From: AC-32 sp963717475
GTDB lineage: Bacteria; Actinomycetota; Thermoleophilia; Gaiellales; Gaiellaceae
Length of the DNA: 64,000 nt
Assembly (NCBI GenBank): GCA_963717475.1
Contig: OY970337.1
Span: forward strand, 2,108,001 to 2,172,000
Reading direction: 5' to 3'
Made by a program: the position numbers and the translations under genes. Below the pieces are notes generated by a model. It did not search any database. It was not told where the DNA came from and worked only from the letters and a program-made list of their open reading frames with translations. Numbering within the stretch: position 1 is the first letter of the stretch; each line of letters begins with the position of its first letter. Below, in pieces: positions 1 to 8,981 of this stretch.

Positions 1-1
1 T

Positions 2-67
2 CAGGGCCGCGGCCGCACCTGGCTCGACCTCAGCGGCACGGCTTCGCTCCAGCTCGGCCGTCAGTAG
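2..67 (+). CDS. C-terminal tail of a gene entering from the left edge (partial)
   Basis: A frame open from the window edge ends at a TAG (65-67) and gives 21 residues, ending in LQLGRQ. It runs in the same direction as the next gene and is followed by a 78-base gap. The tail is too short to assign a family, and it could be chance coding in GC-rich DNA. Confidence 0.3.
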   Translation, partial: QGRGRTWLDLSGTASLQLGRQ

Positions 68-145
68 TTTCCGCCGCCCCGTCAGTGGCCGTGCCGATGC
101 GGTTTACCCGGTGCCGAGCGACCATTTGTGGCGGAGGTGAGAATC

Positions 146-1207
146 ATGACAAGGCTGTCGAAGCTCGGCCTGTCTCTCGCCGCCCTCGTGCTTCTGCTCG
201 GCGTGCAGGCCGCTACGGCAAAGACGCCGGGGACGGTCAAGCAAACACGGAGCCCCATCACCACGCTGGCGATGGACGGCTCGCGAGTGGCCTATGCGAG
301 CGGCGGCAAGGTGTACGTCTGGAACTGGGCGACGGGGACGACCACCCTCGTCCAGGGGACGTACAACAAGCACACGGAGGAGATCGCGATCGCGGGCCGG
401 CGGCTGGCCTGGATCACCCGCTCGGTGGTCGGCAACTCCCAGCAGACCACGGAGTCGCTGTTCGCCGGCTCCGTCGGGACGCGCGGGCGCCTGCTCGCGT
501 CAGGCCGGCACTACCTGACGGACTGGGAGAACCACGTCTGGTACGGCCGCTGGATCGCCGGCACCGTCGGCTCGGGGAGCACCCTCGCGGTCAGCAGCTG
601 GTGGTCGAGGAGCGACGGCACGTGCACTGCGCAGCGCCTGAGCCTGGTCACGCCGACCGGGTTGAGGCAGATCTCGACCGGGCCCGGCGCGATCATGTCC
701 GCCTCTGCCGACGGCGGACACATCGCGGTGCTGCGCTCGGATGAAGCGTGGCCGCAGTACGGCCCCACTCCGGCGGTGACGGTAGGGATCTACTCGACGA
801 GCGGAAAGCTGCTCCGAGAGATCACGCCCAGTTCGGCCGACGAGGTCGCGCTCAGCGGCAGCAAGCTCGTCGTGCTGACCGAGACGAAGATGCTCGAGGT
901 CTACGAGTGGACGACCGGCAAGCTGGTGCACACGTGGCCGGTCGCCACGACGGAGCCTCGGCAGGCGGGCCATCTGGCCGCCGCGGGGCAGCTCGCCGTC
1001 TATGCAGGCGGGCCGGGAGTACGCAAGCTGCACGTCATCCGGCTGGCCACGGGCAAGGACGTAGTGGTGGCAACGGGCAAGGGCTCGGGCTACTGGAACC
1101 ACGACGCGGCGATGAGCTCGCACGGGCTCGTGTACGCCGTCAACTACAGCACCCACGGGAAGCTCGTCTTCGTGCCGATGGCCAAGCTGCTCGCGAAGGT
1201 CTCCTAA
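146..1207 (+). CDS. Secreted beta-propeller-like protein, function unknown
   Basis: The 353-residue product starts with a clear signal peptide: basic MTRLSK, a hydrophobic stretch LSLAALVLLLG, and an Ala-rich cleavage region. It should therefore act outside the membrane. The rest is built of repeated short beta-strand units such as GSRVAYASGGKVYVWNW, GGHIAVLR and GSKLVVL, resembling blades of a WD40/TolB-type propeller. No catalytic motif is visible. The ATG at 146 was chosen because GGAGGTGA lies at 133-140, five bases upstream; an in-frame GTG at 128 has no such site. A strong hairpin follows at 1220. The propeller assignment rests on pattern only. Confidence 0.75.
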   Translation: MTRLSKLGLSLAALVLLLGVQAATAKTPGTVKQTRSPITTLAMDGSRVAYASGGKVYVWNWATGTTTLVQGTYNKHTEEIAIAGRRLAWITRSVVGNSQQTTESLFAGSVGTRGRLLASGRHYLTDWENHVWYGRWIAGTVGSGSTLAVSSWWSRSDGTCTAQRLSLVTPTGLRQISTGPGAIMSASADGGHIAVLRSDEAWPQYGPTPAVTVGIYSTSGKLLREITPSSADEVALSGSKLVVLTETKMLEVYEWTTGKLVHTWPVATTEPRQAGHLAAAGQLAVYAGGPGVRKLHVIRLATGKDVVVATGKGSGYWNHDAAMSSHGLVYAVNYSTHGKLVFVPMAKLLAKVS

Positions 1208-1219
1208 CTCCTTCGTCAG

Positions 1220-1253
1220 ACCCCGCCGCTCGCTCTCGCAGGAGCGGCGGGGT
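1220..1253 (+). terminator. Strong hairpin, probable terminator after the secreted propeller protein
   Basis: A 12-bp perfect stem (1220-1231 with 1242-1253) encloses a 10-base loop, 13 bases after the upstream stop codon. There is no T-run, so intrinsic termination is not certain. Confidence 0.55.
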
Positions 1254-1287
1254 GGCGGCCCGGGGGCCGGAGGAGTAGGGTCGAAGC

Positions 1288-1389
1288 ATGCGACGTCGGC
1301 TCGAGCGCGCGATCCTGGGCAGCCTGATGAGCGTGCTCGCGCTCTTTCTCGAGCGGCGCGTCAGCCGCGCGCTCGTGAAGCGCGGCTAG
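1288..1389 (+). CDS. Small basic hypothetical protein (33 aa)
   Basis: ATG at 1288 opens a 33-residue frame, MRRRLERAILG..., with a short hydrophobic centre (SLMSVLALFL) between basic ends (RRVSRALVKRG). This suggests a small membrane-associated peptide. A purine-rich GGAGGAG lies about 13 bases upstream. The frame overlaps the stop of the convergent ABC1-type kinase gene by four bases. It was recognised only by position, ribosome site and composition. Confidence 0.4.
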   Translation: MRRRLERAILGSLMSVLALFLERRVSRALVKRG

Positions 1390-2969
1390 CGGCGGTCCCC
1401 GCGTAAGAGATCGAGCAGCAGCAGAACGACGAACGTGCCGCCCACGCTGCCGAGGGTGATCGGCACCCAGCTCGCGACGTGCACCGCGGCCGCGGTGGCG
1501 CCCGTGGCGACGAGCGCCGAGCCGGCCGTGACGGCGAGCGCGACCCGGCGCGCCGCGACCCGAATCGTGCGCTCCAGCGGCGAGATGCCCCGCACGTCGA
1601 CCTGGAACCGGGGGCCCGGGCGCGCGCCGCTGATGCGCTCGAACGCCTCGATCATCCGCTCGGCGCGCACCTTCAGCTTCGAGACGTCGTAGAAGAGCCG
1701 CTTCGGCTCGACGCCTTCCCGCGCCCGCGTGACCAGATTCCGCATCAGGAACCGGCCCACGACCGAGAACGGATCCAGCTCCGGATCGAGCTCCGCCACC
1801 GTCAGCTGCATCTGCGCGAGCGCCTTGCCGGTGAGCACCAGCGAGACGGGCAGCCGCACGCCGTGCCTCGTCGAAGCCTGCGCGATCTCCTGCAACAGCG
1901 GTCCGAGCTGGATCTCTCCGAGCGACGAGTGCCGGTAGCGGCGGAGCAGCTCGCCGAGGTCGGCCTCGAGCCCGGCGGCGTCCGCGTTCTCTGCTTCCGG
2001 GCCGGCCATGATCAGCACGACCTCGGTGAGGAAGCTGACGTCCTCCTGCCAGAAGGCGAGCAGGAGCAGCAGCAGGTGGCCGCGCATCTCCGGCGTGAGC
2101 TCGCCGACCATCCCGAAGTCGAGGAAGTAGACGCGCCCGTTCCAGCAGAGGAGGTTCCCGGGATGAGGGTCGGCGTGGAAGAAGCCCTCGACGAGGATCT
2201 GGCGGTAGTAGAACTCGAGCAGCTCCCGGGCGACCTCCGTGCGCTCCATCCCGGGCGGTGCGTCGCGCACCGGGACGCCCTGGATCTCCTCGAGCACGAG
2301 CAGCCTGCTCGTCGTGAGCTGCTCGAGGACACGCGGAGCTCCCAGGCGCGGGAAGTGGCCGAGCGCGGCCCGAAGCCGCTCGACGTTCTCGGCCTCGAGC
2401 TTGAAGTCGAGCTCCCGGCGCAGCGAGTCGGAGAGGTGCTCGATCGCGGCCGGAATGTCGACCAGCTGCCTCAGCGCGCTGCGGCCCGCGGTCTTCTCGG
2501 CGAAGAGCTCGAGCAGGCTCAGGTCGCGGAGGATGTCCTCCTTCGCGTTCGGGCGCTGCACCTTGACCACGACGCGCTCCCCGTCCTCCAGCACGGCGCG
2601 GTGCACCTGGCCGATCGTCCCCGCGGCGAGCGGCTCCGGCTCGATCGACGCGAAGACGTCCTCCCACGGCACGCCGAGCTCCTGCTCCATCACCTCGACC
2701 ACCTCGGCCTCGGTGAGCGGCGTGACCTGATCCTGAAGCGCCGCCAGCTCCGCGACCGCTTCCGGCGGAATCAGGTCCGGGCGGGTAGAGAGGATCTGGC
2801 CGAGCTTGGCGAACGTGGGGCCGAGCTCCTCGAGCGCCTCGCGCAGGCGGCGCGCGCTGTCCTGCGGCGACGCCGTGTCTCGGCGCGCCTCGCCCAGGCC
2901 GTACTTCCCGAGGACGGTCGCGATCCGGGTCGCGCGGCCGAGGAGCCGCTCGTCGGCTGCGGCGCTCAT
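1386..2969 (-). CDS. ABC1/AarF/UbiB family atypical kinase-like protein
   Basis: The 527-residue protein has the family's diagnostic order. A KLGQ motif lies at about residues 55-58 (PTFAKLGQILSTRPDL). The Ala-rich nucleotide loop AAGTIGQVHRA is near 115, and the catalytic lysine is in VVVKVQRP near 136. HADPHPGN and DFGMVGEL form the catalytic and metal-binding sites. Two hydrophobic C-terminal helices (from about residue 470) anchor it in the membrane. UbiB/COQ8 relatives use ATP to support isoprenoid-quinone metabolism; in Actinobacteria the client is unknown. Its start overlaps the end of the upstream universal stress gene by four bases, so the two are probably cotranscribed. Confidence 0.92.
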   Translation of the reverse strand: MSAAADERLLGRATRIATVLGKYGLGEARRDTASPQDSARRLREALEELGPTFAKLGQILSTRPDLIPPEAVAELAALQDQVTPLTEAEVVEVMEQELGVPWEDVFASIEPEPLAAGTIGQVHRAVLEDGERVVVKVQRPNAKEDILRDLSLLELFAEKTAGRSALRQLVDIPAAIEHLSDSLRRELDFKLEAENVERLRAALGHFPRLGAPRVLEQLTTSRLLVLEEIQGVPVRDAPPGMERTEVARELLEFYYRQILVEGFFHADPHPGNLLCWNGRVYFLDFGMVGELTPEMRGHLLLLLLAFWQEDVSFLTEVVLIMAGPEAENADAAGLEADLGELLRRYRHSSLGEIQLGPLLQEIAQASTRHGVRLPVSLVLTGKALAQMQLTVAELDPELDPFSVVGRFLMRNLVTRAREGVEPKRLFYDVSKLKVRAERMIEAFERISGARPGPRFQVDVRGISPLERTIRVAARRVALAVTAGSALVATGATAAAVHVASWVPITLGSVGGTFVVLLLLDLLRGDRR

Positions 2970-3394
2970 CGGCCGGCTCCGTGGGTCTGGACGATCACGA
3001 CGGTGCAGGGCGCGTTGTGGGAGACGCGGTTGGGGACGTTGCGAAGCAGGAACTCCTTGCGGCCGCTCATGCCCACGCTTCCCATGACGACCACATCTGC
3101 CTCCTCGCGGCTAATCGCCTCGATGATCGCCTCCGCGGGATCGTCGGCCAGCACGACGGACGAGCGTCCGCGTTCCCCGGCGAGGTCGCGGGCGTACTCG
3201 GCCAGCTCGCGGGCAGCTTCGCCGAGAACTCCGTCGTCGGAGAGGAGCACGCGGAGGAGAAAGAGCTCGGCCTCGTAGCGCTGCGCCATGTCGCTCGCAA
3301 ATCTGACCGCGCGCTCGGCGGTCTCGGAACGGTCGGTGGCGACGAGGACGCGGCGAACGGTCGGCGTGTCGTCCGTCCGGCGTCCCAGGCGCAT
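2966..3394 (-). CDS. Universal stress protein (UspA family)
   Basis: The 142-residue single-domain protein has the Usp beginning RVLVATDRSETAERAVRFA and the C-terminal strand PCTVVIVQ. The usual ATP-binding signature G-x2-G-x9-G(S/T) is only partly present: the first half (GSVGMSG) is kept, but the later Gly-Ser is replaced by Arg-Asn (FLLRNVPN). ATP binding may therefore be altered. The gene is first in a two-gene unit with the ABC1-type kinase (ATGA overlap). Confidence 0.88.
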   Translation of the reverse strand: MRLGRRTDDTPTVRRVLVATDRSETAERAVRFASDMAQRYEAELFLLRVLLSDDGVLGEAARELAEYARDLAGERGRSSVVLADDPAEAIIEAISREEADVVVMGSVGMSGRKEFLLRNVPNRVSHNAPCTVVIVQTHGAGR

Positions 3395-3470
3395 CCCGTC
3401 GATTCTAGGTCGCGTCTCCCTGCCGCGATAGGATCGGAGGGTAGGGGTCGGTCGACGGGAGGGAGCCCAG

Positions 3471-4041
3471 ATGGATGTGATTGCAGGGATTGACGCGGCT
3501 CGGGAGCGCTGGAACGTGCTCGAGCATCCGTTCTACACGCGCTGGGAGCAAGGCGAGCTGACGCGCGACGACCTGGCCCGCTACGCCGGCGAGTACCGGC
3601 ACGCCGTGGTCGCGCTCGCGCGCGCCGCCCGGACTTCGCAGATGCACGCCGACGAAGAGGCCGAGCACATCTCGCTCTGGGACGACTTCGCCTCCGAGCT
3701 GGGCGTCAACGGCGACCAGCACGAGCCGCTGCCGCAGACCCGCTGCTGCGCATCCGCCTGGTCGGCCGCCGAGGACGAGGAGGGCGCCGCCGCGATCATG
3801 TACGCGATCGAGGCAGGCCAGCCCGCGATCTCCGAGACGAAGCTTCGTGGCCTGGTCGAGCACTACGGCTTCGAGGAAGGGTCGGCCGGAACCGCGTACT
3901 TCGAGCTGCACTCGGAGCGCGACCACGAGCACGCCGCCGAGGCGCGCTCACGGCTCGAGGGCGCGGACGACGCTCGCCTCGTCGCGCTGGCCGAGTCGGC
4001 ACTCGCCGCGAACTGGGCGCTGCTCGACGGCGTCTCGATGA
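3471..4041 (+). CDS. TenA/PqqC-like helical redox enzyme family protein, 3' end uncertain
   Basis: The first about 190 residues match the TenA/PqqC heme-oxygenase-like fold. ERWNVLEHPFYTRWEQGELT is followed by YAGEYRHAVVALA, EEAEHISLW and the C-terminal helix ending NWALLDGV. Members are di-iron or cofactor-degrading enzymes, or thiaminases; the substrate here is unknown. ATG 3471 follows AGGGAG. In this frame no stop occurs until 5063, so the frame runs antisense through the ABC transporter genes. The homologous region ends near 4035, and an adjacent frame has a TGA at 4039-4041. A lost stop or indel there is likely, and the given end is an estimate. Confidence 0.6.
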
Positions 4042-4208
4042 ACGAGGAGGGCTTGCCGAAACCTGGACGGTGCCGTCGGGCCGCGCTGCCCGCCCCGAGG
4101 CCGCGTCCTCAGTCGGCCGCAATAGCTATCCACTATTGGGCCTCCCTGCGTCCTTGCCTCGGAACCGCCATCGCACCCCGACGACGAGCAAGGTCCCGCC
4201 AAGCCCTC

Positions 4209-4952
4209 CTAGAGCCGCCCGGCCTGCACGATCCGCTCGAGGAACTGCCGCGTTCGCGGTTCCTTCGGGTGCGCGAAGATCTGGTCCGGCGGCCCCTCCT
4301 CCAGGATCCGCCCCTCGTCGAGGAAGCACACTCTGCTCGCAACGTCACGGGCGAAGCCCATCTCGTGCGTGGCGATCAGCATCGTCATGCCGCCCTCGGC
4401 GAGCTCGCGGATCACGCTCAGGACCTCCCCGACGAGCTCCGGGTCGAGCGCGCTCGTGACCTCGTCGAGGAGGATCAGCTCGGGCCGCATCGCGAGCGCT
4501 CGCACGATCGCGACCCGCTGCTGCTGGCCGCCCGACAGCCGGTCGGGGTACTCGTCGCGCCGGTCGGCCAACCCGAACCGCCCGAGCAACTCGAGCGCGC
4601 GGGCCTCCGCCTCGTCGCGCGAGAGCTTCAGCGCCTCGTGCGGGCCGAGCATCACGTTGCGGAGCACGCTCATGTGCGGGAAGAGGTTGAACGCCTGGAA
4701 GACGATCCCGATCCGCTGCCGCACGTGGTTGACGTCCACCCCGCGCCGCGTGATCTCCTCTCCGTGGAGCACGATCCGCCCTGCGTCGAGCGGCTCGAGC
4801 AGGTTCACGCAGCGCAGCAGCGTCGACTTTCCCGAGCCCGAGGCGCCGATCAGGCAGACGACCTCCTCCTCCTCGAGCGCGAGATCGATCCCCTTCAGGA
4901 CCTCGTTCGCCCCGAACGACTTGCGGACGCCCTCGAGCGCGAGCGCGCTCAC
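4209..4952 (-). CDS. Polar amino acid-type ABC importer, ATP-binding subunit
   Basis: The 247-residue GlnQ/HisP-type ATPase has Walker A GASGSGKST, a Q-loop, signature LSGGQQQR, Walker B LILLDEV and the switch His in ATHEMGFA. It energises uptake with the permease and binding protein encoded just upstream in the same orientation; the permease stop overlaps its start by four bases. The preferred substrate cannot be read from the ATPase. The neighbourhood of pyrimidine-breakdown enzymes makes an amino acid-like or ureido compound possible (inference). Confidence 0.93.
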   Translation of the reverse strand: MSALALEGVRKSFGANEVLKGIDLALEEEEVVCLIGASGSGKSTLLRCVNLLEPLDAGRIVLHGEEITRRGVDVNHVRQRIGIVFQAFNLFPHMSVLRNVMLGPHEALKLSRDEAEARALELLGRFGLADRRDEYPDRLSGGQQQRVAIVRALAMRPELILLDEVTSALDPELVGEVLSVIRELAEGGMTMLIATHEMGFARDVASRVCFLDEGRILEEGPPDQIFAHPKEPRTRQFLERIVQAGRL

Positions 4953-5830
4953 GCGAAGACGCCGGAGGCCTGCCGCCGGCGCCGGTCGCGGGCGATCAGC
5001 ACGTCGGTGAAGCGCGCGAGGGGGATCGTGATCGCCACGAACAGGACGGCCGCCGCGAGGTAGGAACCGAACGTGAACGTCGAGTTGGCGTCGATCTGCG
5101 ACTGGTTGAACGCATCGATCACGCCGAGCGTGCCAACGAGCGCCGTGTCCTTCTGCAGTCCGATGAAGTCGTTGAGGAGCGGCGGGATCACCCTGCGGAC
5201 CGCCTGCGGCAGGACCACGAAGCGCAGCGTCTGGAAACGGGAGAGCCCGAGCGAGCGCGCGGCCGCCTCCTGGCTCGGGTGCACCGACTCGATCCCGGCG
5301 CGGTAGACCTCGGCGACGTAGCCGCTGTAGATCAGCACCAGCCCGACGCCGGCCCAGAACACCCGCGAGGTGGGCACTCCCTGGAGCTGCAGCGCAGGCG
5401 CGCCGAAGCCGAGCAGGGCGATCACGAGGATCGTGGGCACGCCGCGCGCGAGGTCGGTGTAGATGATCGCCAGCGCGCGGAGCGGGAAGAAGACCGGCCC
5501 CGGGAGGCTTCGCAGCACCGCGATCACGAGCGCGAAGACGAGGACGAACACCTCGCAGACCAGGAAGATCTTCACGTTGAGCACGAAGGCGCGGGCGATG
5601 TCGGGAAACGTGCCCCTGATGTCGTCCCAGCTGAAGAAGACGCGATGCACCTCGGGCCAGCCCGGCGACTGCGAGATCGCCACGATGACCACCGTCAAGA
5701 AGACGGCGGTGCTGAGCAGGGCGATCGCGACCCCGCGGGCCCCCTCGGCCTCCAGGCTCAGCCCTCCGAGCAGGCGGGAGCGCCGCGCCTCTACTTCAAG
5801 ATCGGGGCGCCGGTCGCCTTCGCTAGCCAC
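4949..5830 (-). CDS. Polar amino acid-type ABC importer, permease subunit
   Basis: Several transmembrane helices begin with VAIALLSTAVFLTVVIVAI, followed by the permease EAA loop EAAARSLGLSRFQTLRFVVLP. The family is HisM/GlnP. I chose the GTG at 5830, which overlaps the binding-protein gene by 40 bases. An in-frame ATG at 5893 would add 21 residues and overlap by 103 bases. Neither has a clear ribosome site, so translational coupling is likely. The first helix is preceded by an unusually long charged N-terminus. Confidence 0.88.
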   Translation of the reverse strand: MASEGDRRPDLEVEARRSRLLGGLSLEAEGARGVAIALLSTAVFLTVVIVAISQSPGWPEVHRVFFSWDDIRGTFPDIARAFVLNVKIFLVCEVFVLVFALVIAVLRSLPGPVFFPLRALAIIYTDLARGVPTILVIALLGFGAPALQLQGVPTSRVFWAGVGLVLIYSGYVAEVYRAGIESVHPSQEAAARSLGLSRFQTLRFVVLPQAVRRVIPPLLNDFIGLQKDTALVGTLGVIDAFNQSQIDANSTFTFGSYLAAAVLFVAITIPLARFTDVLIARDRRRRQASGVFA

Positions 5831-6675
5831 TGCTGGTCGAGCTGCTTGAGCGTCCCGTTCGAACGCAGTGTCCCGAGCGCCTTGTTCACACACGCGACGA
5901 GCGAGTTCCCCTTCTGGAAGACGAGGCCGAAGTGCTCACCGCCCGGCTCTGCGGGGAACTGCCCGAGCACCTTGGAGTTCGGCACCTGGACCGCCGTGAC
6001 GTAGAACGCGGTCGGCAGGTCGACAACGAGCCCGTCGATCTGCTTGTTCTTGAGAGCCTGGACCGCGCCGGCGTTCGACGGGAAGACCGAGGGCTTCTTC
6101 GAGGGCTTGATCTCGTTCTGGATCAGCTGGTAGCTCGTGGTGCCCAGCTGGGCGCCGAGCTCGTACGGCTTGAGGCCCGCGACGGTCGTGACGCTCGCGA
6201 TCGGCGTCCCCTTGTTGACGACGACCGACTGCGCGACGTCGTAGTAGGAGTCGCTGAAGTCGACCACCTTCGCCCGGTCGGGCGTGAACGAGATCTGGTT
6301 GATGTCGAAGTCGAACGCCTTCTTGCCCGGCGCGAAGGAGTTGTTGAACGGCGTGAACTTCCACGTGACCTCGCCTTTGGCGAAGCCGAGCTGCTTCGCC
6401 AGGGCGTACGCGACGGCGGACTCGTAGCCCTTGCCGCTGTAGGGGTCGCTGACCTTCCAGCCGTGACCGGGTGAGCCTCCGTACCAGGGCGGGAAGGCCG
6501 GGTTGTCCGTGCCGATCGTGAGCTTGCCGGTCGAGACGAGGTTCAGGCTGCTCTTCGTGCAGCTCGAGGCGCTCGTCGTCGTTCCCGACGGCGAGCTCGA
6601 CTTCTTCGTCGAGCCGCACGCGGCGGCGAGCGCGACGACGAGCAGGGCGAGTGCAGCTGCCGCAGCTTTCCTCAC
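5791..6675 (-). CDS. ABC transporter substrate-binding lipoprotein (family 3)
   Basis: The 294-residue protein has a lipoprotein signal (MRKAAAAALALLVVALAAAC), so Cys20 is the predicted lipidated residue. A Ser/Thr-rich linker follows. The body is a type II periplasmic binding fold: KLTIGTDNPAFPPW near the start, DFDINQISFTPDRAKVVDFS in the middle, and the hinge and closing helix KQLDQQWL at the end. It captures the ligand for the adjacent permease and ATPase. Its start overlaps the stop of the LLM oxidoreductase gene by four bases, tying the importer to that enzyme. Confidence 0.92.
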   Translation of the reverse strand: MRKAAAAALALLVVALAAACGSTKKSSSPSGTTTSASSCTKSSLNLVSTGKLTIGTDNPAFPPWYGGSPGHGWKVSDPYSGKGYESAVAYALAKQLGFAKGEVTWKFTPFNNSFAPGKKAFDFDINQISFTPDRAKVVDFSDSYYDVAQSVVVNKGTPIASVTTVAGLKPYELGAQLGTTSYQLIQNEIKPSKKPSVFPSNAGAVQALKNKQIDGLVVDLPTAFYVTAVQVPNSKVLGQFPAEPGGEHFGLVFQKGNSLVACVNKALGTLRSNGTLKQLDQQWLAKATGAPILK

Positions 6676-7692
6676 GCGGCCACCCTAGTGAACTTCGGGA
6701 TGAGCTCCTCGCCGTACGCCGCGAGGGTCTCGTCCTGCCCCTTCGTCATCAGGTAGATGTCGAACTGGTCGACGCCGATCGACTCGAGCTCGCGGAGCTT
6801 CTCCGTGATCTGCTCCGAGTTGCCGAGGACGCAGAAGCGGTCGCAGATCTCGTCGGTGACGAACTCGCCGTGCTTCGCGCCGACGCGGCTGTGCTCCGAG
6901 TAGTCGTAGAACTTGCGCGCCTTGACGAAGTCGGTCAGCGCTGAGGGGATCTCGTCGGAGCCCTCGCCGTAGCGCTCGATCAGGTCCATCACGTGGTTCG
7001 AGACCATCGCCGGGAACCAGCGCACCTGCTCGCGCGCGTCGGCGAGATCGTCGGTCACGTGGCTCGGCGCGCAGACGATGCACTTGAGCGCGGCGGGGTC
7101 ACGGCCGGCTTCCTCGGCGGCCTTGCGCGCGGTTTCCATGATCCACTGGATGATCTGCGGGTCGGCGAGCTGGATGATCACGCCGTCGCCGACTCGCCCC
7201 GCAACGCCGAGCGCGCGCGGGCCGTAGCCGGCGACGTGCATCGGGATGTCGGGCACCTCCTCGCGCACCCACTCGAGGCGCAGATCCTTGCCGTTCCACT
7301 CGACCTGCCGGCCGTTCATCAGCTCCTTGATCATCACGAGCCGCCGCTCGAACTCGTCCACCTTGACCGGCTTGAGGCCGACCACGCGGCGCGACGAGTC
7401 GCCGCGGCCGATGCCCATCACCATCCGGCCGTTGGTGATGTCCTGCATCGTCGCGTACCAGCTCGCGGCGATCGTCGGGTCGCGGATGCCGGGGTTCGTG
7501 ACGCAGTGGCCGAGCTTGATCTTCGATCGTCTGCGCGCCGGCGATCGCGAGCAGCGCGTAGCTCTCCTGCCAGAGGATGTGCGAGTCGTAGGTCCAGCCG
7601 TATTCGAAGCCGAGGCCCTCGGCTCGCTGCAGCACCTCGACCAGCCGTGTGTACGGCGGGTCGGGGAGAACGGTGACGCCGAAGCTCAGCAT
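6672..7692 (-). CDS. LLM-class F420-dependent oxidoreductase, interrupted by a 2-base frame shift
   Basis: The N-terminal strand MLSFGVTVLPDPPYTRLVE and GWTYDSHILWQESYALLAI are in one frame. The rest (KIKLGHCVTNPGIRDPT, GRMVMGIGRGDSSRR, MHVAGYGPRALGVAG) is in another. The switch is at about 7521-7527, where restoring two bases would rebuild an uninterrupted protein of about 340 residues. The luciferase-like TIM barrel and the GRGDSSRR loop are typical of F420-using members rather than FMN monooxygenases (inference). It sits between the amidohydrolase and the ABC importer in one minus-strand unit, suggesting a reductive step on the same substrate pathway. Confidence 0.82.
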
Positions 7693-7715
7693 CCTGGTGC
7701 GAGCATATCTCCCTC

Positions 7716-8957
7716 CTAGCCCGCCGAAATGCGGGCGATCGCCTTGTCGGCGAGGCGGTCGAGCGCCTGCACGGAGAGTTCGAGGTGCTCTTCCTTCGTG
7801 TCCTCCAGCTTCGTGTGCGAGAGGCCGCGCAGGCTCTGGACGAAGAGCATCACCGTCGGCACTCCGGCGCGCGCCACCTCCGCCGCATCGTGCAGCGGTC
7901 CGCTCGGCAGCCGGTGCGACTCGCCGGCGACCTCGCGCACGGCCTCGTCGGCGAGCTCGACCAGCGCCTCGTCGAACAGGATCGGCTCGATGTTCCAGAT
8001 CCGCTCCCACTCGACCTCGATGTCCTCCTCTTGCGCGAATCGCCGCGACGCCGCCTCTGCGTTGCTCAGCATCTCCGCGAGCTTCGCCGCGTCGAGGTGA
8101 CGCTGGTCGAGCAGGCACTCGGCGGTCTCGACGACCGAGGTCACGATCCCCGGGCGCGTGACCACGCCGCCCATCGTGCAGACAGCGCCGTCCCCCGTCC
8201 GCTTCGCGATCTCACGGATCTCCAGCTCGAGCTTGGCCGCGCCCGCGAGAGCGTCGCGGCGCCTGTCCATCGGCGTCGAGCCCGCGTGCGCCGCCTGGCC
8301 GCGGAAGGTGATCTGGTGCCGTTCGACCCCGAACGTCCCGAGCACGACGCCGAGCGGCAGGTCCATCGACTCGAGCACGGGCCCCTGCTCGATGTGCAGC
8401 TCGAGATAGGCCGCAGCGCCTTCGAGTTGTCGGCGAGCCTCCAGAGCCCGGTCGAGGTCGACCCCGTGCTCCCCGAGAGCGTCCGGCAGAGCCACGCCGT
8501 CGGCATCCCGTCGCTCACGCAGCTCGGCCTGATCCGCCATCGACCCCGCAGCCGCAGAGGACCCGAAGAGCGAGCGTCCGAAGCGCGCGCCTTCCTCGTC
8601 CGCCCACTCGACCAGGCGCACCGTCGCCCCCGGCTCCCCGTCCTCCGCGAGCCGCCGCATGACCTCCACTCCGGCGACGACGTTCAGGGCCCCGTCGAGC
8701 CAGCCGCCGTTCGGCACCGAGTCGATGTGCCCGCCGATCAGCGCCGCCCGGTCGGAAGAGCCCCGCAGCGTCCACCACTGGTTGCCCGCCTCGTCGATCT
8801 CGTGCTCGAGCGGCAACCCGTCGAGCTTCTCCCGCAACCAGGCCCGCGCCCGCTCCCAGGTCTCGGTCCAGGCCACGCGCTGGGCGCCGTTCTCGTCCCC
8901 CGTCAGCTCGCGCAGCTCCTTCAGCTCGGCGACCGTGCGGCTCGGTGACAGCGGCAT
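7716..8957 (-). CDS. M20-family Zn-dependent amidohydrolase (N-carbamoyl-beta-alanine / L-N-carbamoylase type)
   Basis: The protein has about 413 residues. It carries the metal-site motifs of the hydantoinase/carbamoylase family: IGGHIDSVPNGGWLDG, WADEEGARFG, the Ser-rich FGSSAAAGS, LELHIEQGPVLE, and QAAHAGSTPMDRRRDA. Family members hydrolyse N-carbamoyl amino acids or ureido acids to the free amine, CO2 and ammonia. Divergence from a dihydropyrimidinase and nearness to a beta-amino acid aminotransferase favour N-carbamoyl-beta-alanine or N-carbamoyl-3-aminoisobutyrate. ATG 8957 is preferred to ATG 8969 because the shared regulatory palindrome would otherwise lie inside the gene. Confidence 0.88.
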   Translation of the reverse strand: MPLSPSRTVAELKELRELTGDENGAQRVAWTETWERARAWLREKLDGLPLEHEIDEAGNQWWTLRGSSDRAALIGGHIDSVPNGGWLDGALNVVAGVEVMRRLAEDGEPGATVRLVEWADEEGARFGRSLFGSSAAAGSMADQAELRERRDADGVALPDALGEHGVDLDRALEARRQLEGAAAYLELHIEQGPVLESMDLPLGVVLGTFGVERHQITFRGQAAHAGSTPMDRRRDALAGAAKLELEIREIAKRTGDGAVCTMGGVVTRPGIVTSVVETAECLLDQRHLDAAKLAEMLSNAEAASRRFAQEEDIEVEWERIWNIEPILFDEALVELADEAVREVAGESHRLPSGPLHDAAEVARAGVPTVMLFVQSLRGLSHTKLEDTKEEHLELSVQALDRLADKAIARISAG

Positions 8958-8978
8958 CGCGGCGAGCATAAACTCGCC
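8945..8978 (+). promoter_or_regulatory. Divergent control site: inverted repeat and candidate leaderless promoter for hydA
   Basis: GGCGAG (8961-8966), CATAAA (8967-8972) and CTCGCC (8973-8978) form an inverted repeat. Its centre is exactly midway between the divergent start codons at 8957 and 8982. On the plus strand, GTGACA at 8945 and CATAAA at 8967 form a 16-base-spaced -35/-10 pair, predicting a start about three bases before the hydA ATG. An operator function is inference. Confidence 0.45.
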
Positions 8979-8981
8979 CCG

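Noticed and set aside
1479..3278. Long plus-strand frame (about 600 residues) across the ABC1-type kinase and stress protein genes
   Set aside because: It is rich in Arg, Leu, Glu and Asp with no domain pattern, and it is antisense to two genes with clear motifs; such frames are expected in GC-rich coding DNA.
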